Below, one piece after another: positions 10,533 to 25,491 of a DNA stretch of 64,000 nucleotides; positions within the stretch are counted from its first letter, which is position 1; every line of letters starts with the position of its first letter. The translations under genes and the position numbers were made by a program. Under the pieces are notes generated by a model. The model was not told the origin of the DNA. It ran no database searches and worked only from the letters and a program-made list of their open reading frames with translations. This DNA comes from Smittia aterrima (lineage: Eukaryota > Arthropoda > Insecta > Diptera > Chironomidae), in the NCBI GenBank assembly GCA_033063855.1, contig CP093831.1, positions 7,130,001-7,194,000 of the forward strand, read 5' to 3'.

Positions 10533-11844
10533 ATGGTAAGCTCTAAAAATCTTTCGTAATGAAACACATTTCTAATAACCTTCTTTTCGAATTTTAGGCT
10601 CGAGGCCCTAAGAAACATTTGAAGCGCTTAGCAGCACCTAAAGCATGGATGTTGGACAAATTGGGCGGAACTTTCGCTCCACGTCCATCAACTGGTCCCC
10701 ACAAGTTGCGCGAGTCGTTGCCATTGGTGATCTTTTTGCGTAATCGTTTGAAGTACGCTTTGACCAACACTGAAGTCACTAAGATTGTGATGCAGCGTCA
10801 CATCAAAGTTGACGGAAAGGTCCGCACTGACATCAACTACCCAACTGGATTCATGGGTAAGTTAGAGTTATTATAGTGCACGATCACTATCGAAGACATT
10901 GTTCATGTTTTGAGGCATTTTGGTACTTCTAAAACATTTTTTAAGACCCTTCGGAGATCAATCTTTTCTCGTTTGCCCTGGCTTGTAGTTGTTTACACAA
11001 TAATGATCTTGCCAGCTTCACAATAAGAAAGACATCAACATCAGTTTATCAACCATTTCTAATTTTATTATCTCCTTTTCAGATGTTGTCACCATCGACA
11101 AGACTGGTGAATACTTCCGTTTGATCTATGATGTCAAGGGTCGTTTCACTGTCCATCGCATCACCGTCGACGAAGCTAAAGTAAGCATTGAGATTTTTTA
11201 AAAACCTTTGGCTTTATCGAAGCTCGGTCATCGATAAATAAATCAAGATGAATTGAGTCAATATAGAGCCCACATCAAAGTTTCATCAATACGGTCACTG
11301 TTTGGTTTCGATTCGTCGAACTAATAATCAATTCAGTAACATTTTCGATGAATACACAAAAACTTCCTTTATTAAAAGACGTAAAACTAACATTACTCTT
11401 TTCTGTTTGCAGTACAAGTTGTGCAAAGTGAAGGGAGTCAGCATTGGAACCAAGAAGGTACCTTTCTTGACCACTCATGATGGCCGTACCATCAGATACC
11501 CAGATCCAGTCATCCGCCCCAACGACACCATCCAACTTGACATCGCAACCGGCAAGATTACTGACCACATTAAATTCGAATCTGGAAATTTGGTCATGGT
11601 TACTGGAGGTAGAAATTTGGGACGTGTCGGAACCGTCATCAACCGTGAGAAGCATCCAGGATCCTTCGAAATCATTCACGTGAAAGATGCCAACGGTCAC
11701 ATGTTCGCTACTCGTTTGACCAACATCTTCATCATCGGCAAGGGCGCCAAGGCTTACATCTCATTGCCAAAGGGCAAGGGTATTAAGCTTAGTGTTGCTG
11801 AGGAGCGCGACAGGAGATTGGCCACAAAGACCACTGGTAACTAA
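10533..11844 (+). CDS. RpS4: 40S ribosomal protein S4 (eS4)
   Basis: Coding exons: 10533-10535 (ATG only), 10598-10856, 11083-11180, 11413-11844; 263 residues. It is a structural protein of the small ribosomal subunit body. The sequence is nearly identical to insect RpS4 from [18 protein letters not shown] onwards. Domains in order are the RS4 N-terminal segment, the S4 RNA-binding domain at about 42-105, the central eS4 domain, and a KOW motif around [16 protein letters not shown] at about 178-210. The C-terminal tail ends TKTTGN. The ATG standing alone before the first coding intron is common in ribosomal protein genes. Introns 10857-11082 and 11181-11412 are long for this region and contain hairpins that may be snoRNAs. 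The TOP leader points to mTOR-dependent translation control. Confidence 0.98.
10857..11082 (+). ncRNA. Possible H/ACA snoRNA within RpS4 intron (10873-11022)
   Basis: The intron contains a perfect 6-bp hairpin (ATAGTG, loop CACGAT, CACTAT) at 10873-10890. A second stem, CTGGC paired with GCCAG, spans 10978-11015 and is followed after four bases by ACA at 11020-11022. Ribosomal protein introns often host snoRNAs, and two hairpins with a trailing ACA is the H/ACA layout. The lower stems are short and I could not identify a convincing pseudouridylation pocket or target, so this is only a candidate. Confidence 0.15.
11181..11412 (+). ncRNA. Possible H/ACA snoRNA within RpS4 intron (about 11200-11342)
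   Basis: A perfect 8-bp stem, TTTATCGA with TCGATAAA around a 10-base loop, lies at 11213-11238. It is followed by an A-rich stretch containing a hinge-like AAATCA, a second smaller hairpin near 11306-11321 (TTCGA/TCGAA), and ACA at about 11339. This resembles the H/ACA arrangement inside a snoRNA-typical host gene. Box matches are short and could be chance in AT-rich sequence. Confidence 0.17.
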
Positions 11845-11907
11845 GAGCTGCAATGTTATCATGAAGCGAAATGAAATCTGAGCGAAATGGTTAAGAAATT
11901 TCCATTA

Positions 11908-11913
11908 AATAAA
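11908..11913 (+). promoter_or_regulatory. Poly(A) signal of RpS4 (AATAAA)
   Basis: A canonical AATAAA 64 bp after the RpS4 stop gives the short 3' UTR usual for ribosomal protein mRNAs. Confidence 0.75.
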
Positions 11914-12216
11914 AAACGATGAAAACAATTTGATAAATATTTGATTTTTCTTTACGCAAAAGATTTGTTTCAGGAGTATTCAGTTCAACATGTTATTGAC
12001 TTAGATTTTCAAGTTAAAAAATACGTAACGGATCTTTTTCCAAAATTCAAAGTTTTGTACAAAAAATTTCGTGCGCCAGTATCAAACGGAATTTCGTAAG
12101 AGACGCGACATTCATCAAAAAAATTGTTAAAAGCTGTAAAAGTGTAGTAAAGCGTCGTATAAACTCAGAGTTTATTAAACAATTTGATACATAAGGCAAT
12201 TTCTAAGAGTAGAGAG
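11914..12216 (+). promoter_or_regulatory. RpS4-SPT16 intergenic region and SPT16 promoter
   Basis: About 300 bp lie between the RpS4 poly(A) signal and the SPT16 ATG. A TATAAA occurs at 12158-12163, 54 bp before the ATG, and might be a TATA box. Nothing else stands out. Confidence 0.35.
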
Positions 12217-16207
<3,991 letters not shown>

Positions 16208-16452
16208 GCTGAGACGTTTGTCATGCAGCGAATCATTTGCGAAGCTACGAATCATTCACCTTCATAAGCTTAAAGTTTTAAGAATCGCCCACGAAATGAA
16301 ATGATAGAGTTAGATCATCACACTTTTTTGTTTAAGCGACTCCATCGTAATTCCATTTCAATATTCTTTTTCTAAACTTTTACGCAGGAGTCGAACTTTT
16401 TGTTAAAATCTTTATTCTCCTCAAAATTTTCTGTTCAAATTTAATGTTACAA

Positions 16453-16458
16453 AATAAA
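16453..16458 (+). promoter_or_regulatory. Poly(A) signal of SPT16 (AATAAA)
   Basis: AATAAA about 245 bp after the SPT16 stop is the first canonical signal downstream. Confidence 0.6.
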
Positions 16459-16539
16459 GTAATCAATAAGAAAACGAATAAATATTTTTTTATCGATTAA
16501 CCTTCGAAAGCTTTTCTGGGGGAAAGCTACCGCAATAAG

Positions 16540-16545
16540 TTTATT
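16540..16545 (-). promoter_or_regulatory. Poly(A) signal of the LRR gene (AATAAA on minus strand)
   Basis: TTTATT on the plus strand lies about 120 bp beyond the stop of the minus-strand LRR gene. A second copy is at 16411-16416. Use of the latter would overlap the SPT16 3' UTR. Confidence 0.5.
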
Positions 16546-16662
16546 CTCAATTTTCTTGTTTTTCCAAAAAAAATCTTGTTATAAAAAATACGTCTGCTTG
16601 TCGTCAGTCAATTTGAAATCCAATAAATATAAGCTCAGTCTCGCCTGTAAAATTAATTGGTT

Positions 16663-18237
16663 TCAGGTGGTGACGAATTTACGATACGACGTCAAATCAA
16701 CATCAAAGTTCTTCTCCTTAATATAAGATTTAAGTAATTCAAACTCCCAAGGTAAGACTTGCAGCCAACTTTCGATCTCGAAAAGCTTCTGAAGACTGAC
16801 ACAATTATTTACGAGAGCGTAAGCAGTCTTGACTGTGAGGTAGTCAGAATGAAGGATCCTAATCTCTTGAAGCTGTCGTAGTTCATTACGAAGGAAAACC
16901 TTTTCAAAGAGTTCGTCGTTCGTTATAATTTGTGTTCCGAGATGAACAAACTTCAATCGATGAGCATTGCAAAGCATAAACTCAAGTTGTTTAAATGAAC
17001 ATTCCCCGATAAGAGTCAAATTCTCAAGATTCATGAAAGGCGGAAGCTTATTGAAGCCTCGACTTATTGAAGTGCTTTGTATCAAATTACAATTACAAAG
17101 GACGAGAGTTTTCAGATCGGGACAGAACTGAGAGATATAAATCAAAGCGTTCGTATCTATCTGCTCGCAATGTTCGAGATTTAAGGTAGTCAAATTGCAG
17201 CCTTTGACTTCTAAGATATCTCGAATTTGATCAGCAAAGAAATCACATGAAAGAAGCTTTAAATTTGATAATCGATTGAGTCCAATAAGCGCCATAAGGT
17301 CGAGAAATAAAACGTTTTGAAACAACGAGATTGAATTCACATTCGGACATTTCTCGCATAGAATTTGAATTTGCTTTGTGGTCGCATGAAAGGAAACAAA
17401 GTTTTCTAGTTTGAAATTGCCATAAGTCGGATAATAGTTGTCAATGTACTCCAAGCAACGACCAAGCTCATCGTAGCGTCCAATATCACGTAACTCGGGT
17501 AGGTGGAGCAACAAGTTGATGTAGCCTTCCAGAGAAACACTGGTGCGGTAAAGTTGAATTGTTCTCAAGTTTTTTAGGTCAACGAGAATGTCAACACTTG
17601 AGTTTGTCACATTTTTAGAATTTGTGATGTCGAGGCTCATCAGACGAGGGCAGTTAGTGACGAGTATTTTCAACACTTTATCGGTGCAATCATAGTTCAA
17701 ACACAAATGCATCAAGTTGCTCATATTTCCCAATCCTTCAACCAAAAGCTCTTCCATATCAAACGTTTTCCATCCGCCAGAGACAGATCCCAATGAGAGC
17801 CACTCGAGTCCACGCATTTTTTTTAGTTGCGAGTAAAAAGCCGAACGAATCATTTTTGGCATTTCATCGAAGTCGATTACTCTCAATTTGATTGAAATCA
17901 ATGACTGAGACAAGCTTAAAGCAACGTTCACTTGAGCAATGAACTTTGCCATATTTGCTTTAAATTCAATCGCTTCTTTGCATTTATCAACAAGTCGAGT
18001 AATTCCACGAATTACCTCATGAGTCAAAGGCTTGTAGAGATAGTAAGGAACGAAAACTTCGAACAAATCATGCGCCACCTCAATGACTTTACTGAGTTCT
18101 TCGGCAGCTATTCTTGGATCGATTCGATTTCTCTCTGCCATTATTGGAATCATACGTTCGCCGGTCAGCACGAGCCAGTCTGACGACCTTTTAAGCGCCA
18201 AAGTTTCGAGACGTTTCGGTTGTCCGAGTTGTGGCAT
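16663..18237 (-). CDS. Leucine-rich-repeat protein of F-box/LRR type, function unknown
   Basis: An intronless frame of 524 residues from the first in-frame ATG (start of MPQLGQPKRLE). The frame stays open for 111 bases upstream, to 18348, without an ATG, so an upstream exon may supply the true start. After an alpha-helical region (about 1-150) come irregular leucine-rich repeats of the cysteine-containing type, such as LVTNCPRLMSLDITNSKNVT, LEVKGCNLTTLNLEHCEQID and ISQFCPDLKTLVLCNCNL. These are typical of the substrate-binding half of F-box proteins. No clear F-box is visible at the N-terminus, so assignment to an SCF ubiquitin ligase is not supported. It lies tail-to-tail with SPT16 and about 630 bp downstream of the next minus-strand gene. 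Intronless structure beside intron-rich neighbours could mean retrocopy origin; this is speculative. Confidence 0.75.
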   Translation of the reverse strand: MPQLGQPKRLETLALKRSSDWLVLTGERMIPIMAERNRIDPRIAAEELSKVIEVAHDLFEVFVPYYLYKPLTHEVIRGITRLVDKCKEAIEFKANMAKFIAQVNVALSLSQSLISIKLRVIDFDEMPKMIRSAFYSQLKKMRGLEWLSLGSVSGGWKTFDMEELLVEGLGNMSNLMHLCLNYDCTDKVLKILVTNCPRLMSLDITNSKNVTNSSVDILVDLKNLRTIQLYRTSVSLEGYINLLLHLPELRDIGRYDELGRCLEYIDNYYPTYGNFKLENFVSFHATTKQIQILCEKCPNVNSISLFQNVLFLDLMALIGLNRLSNLKLLSCDFFADQIRDILEVKGCNLTTLNLEHCEQIDTNALIYISQFCPDLKTLVLCNCNLIQSTSISRGFNKLPPFMNLENLTLIGECSFKQLEFMLCNAHRLKFVHLGTQIITNDELFEKVFLRNELRQLQEIRILHSDYLTVKTAYALVNNCVSLQKLFEIESWLQVLPWEFELLKSYIKEKNFDVDLTSYRKFVTT

Positions 18238-18964
18238 TCCGATGAGTTCTAAAATTGTTCGTACATTATCAGAAAATGGAACCTTCTGCAGTTGGTCACT
18301 AACTTTATCTGCTTTTATATTGAAAACAACAATCAAAACTCCGGCAGTTTATTAAACAAAACTTTTCTTTTCCGGCGTTATCACTAAAGAGAAAAACAAA
18401 CTGTTGAAGAAAAAATTTTCACATCGAACTGCGTTCTTCTTTATTTTTAGACATCTGCGCCTTCGGCAAACTGTGCCGAGAGCGAATGCGATCGAATGTT
18501 TACAATTTGAGTTCAAAAAGTTTCCTAAACATGAAATCTCGATGAGAGGAAAATATTTTTATTCTGCGGTTTTTCCTCTAACGATTCAATGAGCAGCGTC
18601 GTGAAAAAAGTTTTCATTTAATCTGAAAACCCTTTCAAGCCAGTTTTGTTTAGCATTTTAAGCCCACGATGTATTAAATAACTTTGCTCTTTCCAGCCGA
18701 AAGTTTTTTAATTTCAAAACATGATGATACTCAGGATTTTGCAGAGACGCCTACGATTCCCATCAGACGCATAAATCTAAATTCTGAAGAATCTTACAAA
18801 CATTTATAATATTAGTTGAGCAACTTTTGACTTCACAAGATCTCACTCTCGAAACATCTAAGCATAAGTTATGTTTGTTTAACAGACAGCAAAGCTCGCT
18901 AATGAAAAGCTGAAAAGGCTAAAAGCTTTCAGTTTATGTTTTGCATTAGATTCAAACTGAGACT
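18238..18964. other. Intergenic stretch between LRR gene and tetraspan gene
   Basis: About 730 bp. It probably carries the promoter, and perhaps an upstream exon, of the LRR gene at its left end and the 3' UTR of the small membrane protein at its right end. I see no coding potential. Confidence 0.5.
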
Positions 18965-19645
18965 TCAAAAGTTTTGCACTGTCGGGGATTGAACGTAAGG
19001 ATTGTAAGCCAGTTGCCGATAGCTGTTGTCGATAGGTATTTGTGTTTGTTCCATTGCAGGAGTCTGAGAAGTCGGGAACTTCTCTTCTCTCAGTTTCTTG
19101 TAAAGAGAGTCAATGCAGATGAGAAAGTAGCCATGAATCAACAACAAAATGATCGACAACGGCAAGCCTGGCGTCAACAACTGTTGATGTGTCGGTTGAC
19201 CTATTCTTGCGATACCAACAAAAACTTGAATCACGAGGATAATAACGCAACAAATATAAATGATACGAAAACCTTGCACCTTCGTATGGTCTCTCTGTTA
19301 GTGAGGGAGGAAGGATATGAGTTAAAGAGAATCAATTATAGGAGTATTATACCCACGTTCTCTACGCCATGTATCATTCGTTTGCAAACGCAAGCGAGTA
19401 GAAACGAGCTAATAAGAATGACGACGAAAACAGCAACTCCAATCCCATCTAAAAAAAAACGTTAGCAACATGAAGAACTTTTCATAAAGAAGCAAACGAT
19501 ACGAACTTTTCTCAACAATGTAGACTACGATGAATAGAATAGAGATGAATGCTTGAATAATGAGGGCTATCATGTTGAACCAAGCTAGGAAAAGTCCAAA
19601 GGTTTCCAAAGCAAAACAACCAAGACATTTATTTACTCGACACAT
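18965..19645 (-). CDS. Small four-transmembrane protein, insect tetraspan family of unknown function
   Basis: Three minus-strand exons: 19645-19507, 19448-19357, 19294-18965; 186 residues. Four hydrophobic helices are evident: about 12-43 (LAWFNMIALIIQAFISILFI), 47-68 (GIGVAVFVVILISSFLLAC), 85-105 (IIYICCVIILVIQVFVGIA) and 117-137 (LPLSIILLLIHGYFLICID). Both ends should be cytoplasmic. The N-terminus MCRVNKCLGCF has cysteines that could be lipidated. The C-terminal tail, about 45 residues, is rich in Gln, Pro, Asn and Tyr. The layout recalls insect small tetraspan proteins such as the Pasiflora group of septate junctions, but I cannot assign a subfamily. The first intron uses a non-consensus donor, GTTCGT, chosen because it alone keeps phase. 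Function is unknown. Confidence 0.72.
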
Positions 19646-22600
19646 CTCACTTCTGATGATTTTAAAATTTGCTGGAGAGCTAAAAATAAATTAGCTTCCG
19701 CTCTTTTATGGAACCTTCGATTTCTTCTGCTCTTACCTTTTCCAATCAAAACTTTTGTTTGATTATAAATTGAAACTTAATTTCCGGATCTAATTATTCA
19801 AAACTCCAGAAACTGCCGACGATTGCAAATGAACAAACTAAAATGAAAATTTGTTCTCGCATTTATCGACAGGCGTGCGTAAACATTCGCTCCCAAGAAA
19901 TTCAAGAGAAGCAATTAAAAGATGAAGAAAATCAAATGCAGGCGGTTTGGGAGATTTCTTAACAACCCGAGAGTTTAAAGAGTTTAAAGTTTCGCAAACT
20001 CCAGACAAATCTATTCTGAGCGGAAAATGAAAGAAAAGTGGAAGTTTTTATTTATTTCTCTTTCACTCTCGACGAGATCTCGTCTAGACAGGTCAGAAAA
20101 ATCGTTAACGAGCGTAATTAAATGTTGTCGTGAGAACTCAAACACTTCAAGAGGATGTGAAAGCTTATAAAGAGCTTTTAATCAAAAGCTCTCTTAGATC
20201 ATTAAAAGCTTCACGATTTTAAAGCTCTGCGTTTATTAATTTCAATTCTTATGCAGCACATGTCTCGTTCTAAGCCATCGTCGCAACTTAAAGAGAACTA
20301 ATAGTGACACATTCCTTCATAACTTCTCATTAGCTCCTTCATCCAGCATTTATCGCGTCGTTTTTAACTGCTGCGCTCCGCAAAATGCTTCTATGCAAAT
20401 GACGAAAATTCATTAGAAGTAAAAACTTTAATGAAGACGCTAGAAAAGTACTTAAGGACGAAAAAACATTAAGCGCTTGATTATTCACTTCATATAGTTT
20501 CGTGAAAAACTTTCCGCTCTCGCTCGCTCGTTAGTTTCTTTGCTTCAACATGAAACTATGCAAATTGAATGCATGCAGAAGGGAAGCGCTGTAAACTGAA
20601 TTCCCGCTTCGAGAAGCTCATTTTGGATTCATTGGCGTCATTCGTGCTGTAAAATTATTCAGTGAAGACGAAATTTTACAAACAAGTTCAAATATTAACT
20701 CAAGATACAACATAAAGTGTGAAAGCTGAGTGATTCGCAATTATGCTGACAGCTGTAGAAGTAATTTCACTTCAATTATAACAAGTTTATTCAAACGAGA
20801 TTGAGTTGAGTCGCAATTAATTGTGGGAACCTATTCAGAAAGTTTCAAACGTAATTTAATTCAAAATCAAACTTTGAGTGCAATTTGTTTAATCAAACCA
20901 AAAAGTTCTTTTATCGAAAAGTTTATTTAATTCCTGCTAGAGTTTACTAATCGAAATTTATGTGCTATCAGCAGTTATGTACAAACAAAGTAGATCCCTA
21001 ATTTAAACTTTGCTAGAAAAGTTCTCAGAATCAATCATAAAGAGCTCAATGATCTTCCTGTTCTCACTTCAACTTTGTAATCTCTTTTGAAAACAGAAAG
21101 TAAAGAACTGGGAGGAGACTTTTTCCTGTTTAACAACTGCCACGAGCGTTCCTAAGCACGACTTTTCAAAGTCGATCATTATTCGCGGCTTATTCCCCTT
21201 AACAGCATTTAGTCGCGCTCCTTCTCATCAATTATGACGATTTAAGCTCATAATCGTCGTATTATTAAGTTTACATGATTTGTTTGCCGAGAAAAAGAGA
21301 AGAGAGGAAACTTTGACTGACGACAGTGGTAAATAACTCGATTTACACTGTAAGCGTATGCATGGAAAGTCCCGCGGCGTGAAACTTTCGAATTTAAAAA
21401 AGAAGAAAAAAGTTTAGCGGCAAATATTGGAGTTCGGCAAACAAAGTTCGTCGTTTGATAAATCATGCTCGGCTCGCTTTTGAACGGATGCAGAGATTAA
21501 GGGTAACAAGGTTATCAAATCGAGAAAACGTGAGGCGTGCGATGGGAAAAAAAACCTTTCAGTGGAAGGGGAGAGAAAATGCTTCTTCAATCCATTATGC
21601 ATGCAAATTGATAAGAATTCTATCGAGAGCGATTCCATCTGCTTGATTCACGCCTTACGATTGCTGTCATTACGATCATGAATAGTTCATTCATTTGCCT
21701 TCATTCGTTTCCAATAAAAATACTCTCGACCCTTCCTGTCGTAAAATCACATCTCCATGATGCTTCGAGAGATAGAATGCATAAAAATATTTATTACTCT
21801 CAGAATGAATGCCATAAATATGTTTGTTCATCTTCTCTACGCTTCTCTACTTGGCAACCCCAAGATTTTCCCTTCGCTATAAATTCAGTGCGATATCAGT
21901 TCAAGAGTCTGTTGATTAGAAAATAATTTGTTTATTTATTGTGCTTGCGTTGACAAAATGTAAATGTGGATCGATGAGAAAATCATGGCGAAGCGAAAGG
22001 ATGTCAACATACATGAATAGAAATTCCGATGGCATGAAGATCCGGAAGAGCGAATGCTCGTAGAGTAAATTGTCTGATAAGAGATGAATGATAAAATTTG
22101 CTTAAAAGAATCGCATAAAAAGCTTTTCCGGGAGTAAGAGGAGGAGAAGGAAAGGGGGGGAAATAACATCAGAACTGCGGGGAACGTTCATCGGTCTTAT
22201 CTCATCGATTCATCGACTATGCGGCAAAAATATCTTCAAGCAATCAAGATCTTCTGGTAAGCCTCCAAACATAATTTACGAAAGCTTCCCCCGGAGAAAG
22301 AAAAATGTTGTTTTTCCCAATTTCCATCTCCCCCGCCGTAATTTAATGCGCCTTTCTCTATTTCCTCTTGGATATTTAGATTCTTCTTCGTCTTAAAGCT
22401 TCTCCCGAGGCTCAAAGTGAATCACATCTCCGGTGCTTTCGACAGGGAATAAATATTGACAAACTTTATTGCCTTGCGCGTGTTCAAATCTTTTCTGCGC
22501 CTTCCACGACATGCGAAAAAAAAAACTGTTTTACTCACTTACATCTCGACTTCAAATATTTACACTCTGTTCTCATTTTGATATGCAAATAAGCTTTTTA

Positions 22601-25491
22601 TTTTCTTCTCCACACAGCATCGCGACTTTATCATTTGCGAAAGCCCTCGCTATGCGCTATCGAATCTTTATTTCCCAATTACAGTATTTAATCAGCTGCT
22701 TAAATGTTTGAATCCTTTTCGTTGTCTTTTTTCATTGCGTCAAAAGGATTTAATGAAACAACCGACCCGATTCTTTAAGTATCAAAACATTCCAAATTGT
22801 TTTTCTTTGATTGATTGTAATCGCGAAAGATTCCAATAAAAAACGGTCAAAAGTATGTAAGTGACGAATCTTACGAGCATCCCCTAAAGTCAATAAAAAA
22901 ATATTCAATAAGAGCGAGTTTTTATTTACTTTTCTTCGCGTACACAAACTCCCGCGAATTTAAATATCTGAAACAAAAGGCAGTAAAACAACTCGCGTAA
23001 TAAAACAGCAAACTTTAATGTCGAGACGGGGTTTTTTACGAGCTTTGCCAATTGAAATTTTTCATATTCGCTTGTTCTAATAAAGTTGAGACGAGGATGC
23101 GTCACGAGTGCCACGTTTCGAGCGCATAATTCGTTTGCATTATCTCCCTTGGCGTGTCTTTTCGTCCTCACATTAACTCTTTTTATTTTTCAATTTTTTT
23201 TTGCGTTTCTCTCATAAATTGCGATGAGCGGCACATACTCAGGCGATGAGTTTAATGCATGGATCGTCTTAAGTCATTAAGTCTCCAGCAGTGATGTCAC
23301 CGAAAGCATTTTATTTCGTTATGCAAAACAACCTCACGGTGTTAAGATTCACGAAACTCATTCGAATGAAGTTGCATTTGCGAGTTGAATATGAATTTTT
23401 TTAGTGCATGAGAGCAGACGAAAATAATAATTTAGCAGAGGAATCCTTAAAAATTTATAGTCATGCCTCTCGTTGTTATGCAGCTTCTGCTTTCATACCT
23501 TGAAATTGAAGCGAATCTCTCGAAGGATTTCTAAGGCTACAGTTTCTCTGGAAAAATTCATTTAAAATTGGAATTGATGACTGGAGAGGTTGTCGAGCAA
23601 TTGCTTGAAAATTTCTTATTTTCAATTAGACAGGACAAGCTCTCATGATAGTTTACGAGTATGTGAAGAGAACCACATTTGTAATTCTTGGTAATAGGCT
23701 TATTCAAACGCTATAACCGAATGCTCTCCAGATGTCGTCGTCGTAAATAATTTTACATTATTATAGTTTTATTCTTATGGAACAACAAATAACAAATTCG
23801 CATGTTTACAAGCTTCCGCATTTTCATGATTTTTCGGCATGGCACATCATTTGCTGCCATTAAATATTTACAACTCGCAGAGTTTGAATAAAATTCTGTT
23901 TCAATGTTTTTTTTATTCAGATTCAAAATCCTTTGGATCAGAGAATTTTCGAAATCAATCTGATTGAAATGATTTTGATTTAAAGCTCAGTTCATTTCAT
24001 TGAACTTTTTCAGATAAAATTGAAAGTTCGAGCGTGTAAAAACCATTAATAAAATAAAACATCGAAAGTTGCTTTAAAGCAGCAAAGTTTGAGGCAAAGA
24101 TCCTGATGCGAATAACAAAATAATAAAACATCAAACCATAAAAATAATATTTAATATTTTTCCTTTTCTTACTTTCTCCTGAATTACTTGGAGTGTTTTT
24201 TATTGATTTTCCTTTTATTACTTTTTGTTCGTACGGATTTACGATGAATCTTTAGCTTGAGATTGCGAACCTGCTTCAACCTTTCGACATTTTTGGTCAA
24301 ACGGGGACGTCTTCAAGGAAATCAAGAACACAAACATCGTTAAACGTATCAATTCTTTTCATCTCACTTCCGATGGATTTGTGATTGTTCAATCTTTAAA
24401 TCGTTAAAGCTTCGATGAGGAAGAGAGTGTGGTAAGAGAAATTAATTGAAATGTAATGGAAACTGATGGGATAGACAACCCCATGAACTTTAATTCAAAA
24501 GAGTAACTTAAAGCCTTTGAGAAACTTGATTTATGAGCTGAAGTCAAGATCTGACGTAGTTGAAAATTGTTATAAAAGTATCAAACATTTTGCCTTCTAA
24601 ATGATCTCACTCGAGCTTTTTGTCGTTTTCACACCGTTGCAATGGAAAAGTTCAATTAAAAAAAGTTAAACTTCCACATCTCGATGCAACACGCTCGGGA
24701 AAGCTTTTAAACTTTCTTTTAAGCGAATCACTATGAGTTTGTTCGTCAAGGAGGGAAAGGCGAGGATGCAAGCAGAGAAAACTTCTTATTTACGCCAACT
24801 AATCTCAAGAAAATCTTCAAACAGCATTCAGTGTAATGAAAAATTAATGAGAAAAACATTTTCGGCGCTCGAGAACACGAGATTTATTTTGTTGAGCTAT
24901 CTCGTAGCATCCTTTTCTTAATGTGTATATTTGAGGTTGCTCTCCAACGGGATAAGAAGGAATCTAAGAGGAAAAGGAAAACACTTCAACCGTGTGCACT
25001 GCTCTCGAGTTAAATTCAATTTCGCTACTTAGGGATCGTTTAGAAATCGCAATTCAGCTAATCGTGGGACTGCAATAGAAAACGCGACGATTAATTTTTT
25101 CAATTTATTTAGAAACATTTTTTTTTTCATTAAACATTTTATAAGTAAAGAGGGTTTGTGAGGTGGATCGGAGAAAATAAATTGATTTACGTTTCGTGCC
25201 TTAAAATTTAATTACAAAAGTTAAGCTTCATGCATGTTAAATCACAATGTTTCGTAATGAGTTGACGCCGCGTCACGTTTGTCACGATTCTTTTTTTTTC
25301 GGCTCTACTTGTCTTAAAATTTCATTCACGCCATGCCGTTTCGAAAACGATTTCACACTCCCACACTCCCATCGCAATCGTAGAGCGTGACCTAATTTAC
25401 GGACCATGCCTTAATCAAAACTTTCAGAGAATTTTTATGTTCGAAACACATTTTAAGAAGAGATGATGATAATGGCGTTATTTTGTTTCGT
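19646..25491. other. Gene-poor 5.8-kb region
   Basis: No frame here looks like a real exon: the open frames are short, of random composition and not flanked by consistent splice sites. The left end should hold the promoter of the tetraspan gene and the right end the 3' UTR of the PDIA5-like gene. A perfect short hairpin is present at 20171-20192. No transposon ends, long repeats or tRNA-like folds were recognised by eye. Confidence 0.5.
20171..20192. repeat. Perfect 9-bp inverted repeat with 4-base loop
   Basis: AGAGCTTTT and AAAAGCTCT flank the loop AATC. The surrounding 70 bp repeat the AAGCTT/AAAGCT words several times. Too short for a miRNA precursor; function unknown. Confidence 0.6.

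Noticed and set aside
20171..20240. Hairpin considered as a miRNA precursor
   Set aside because: The stem is only 9 bp and does not extend; no known miRNA seed was recognised.
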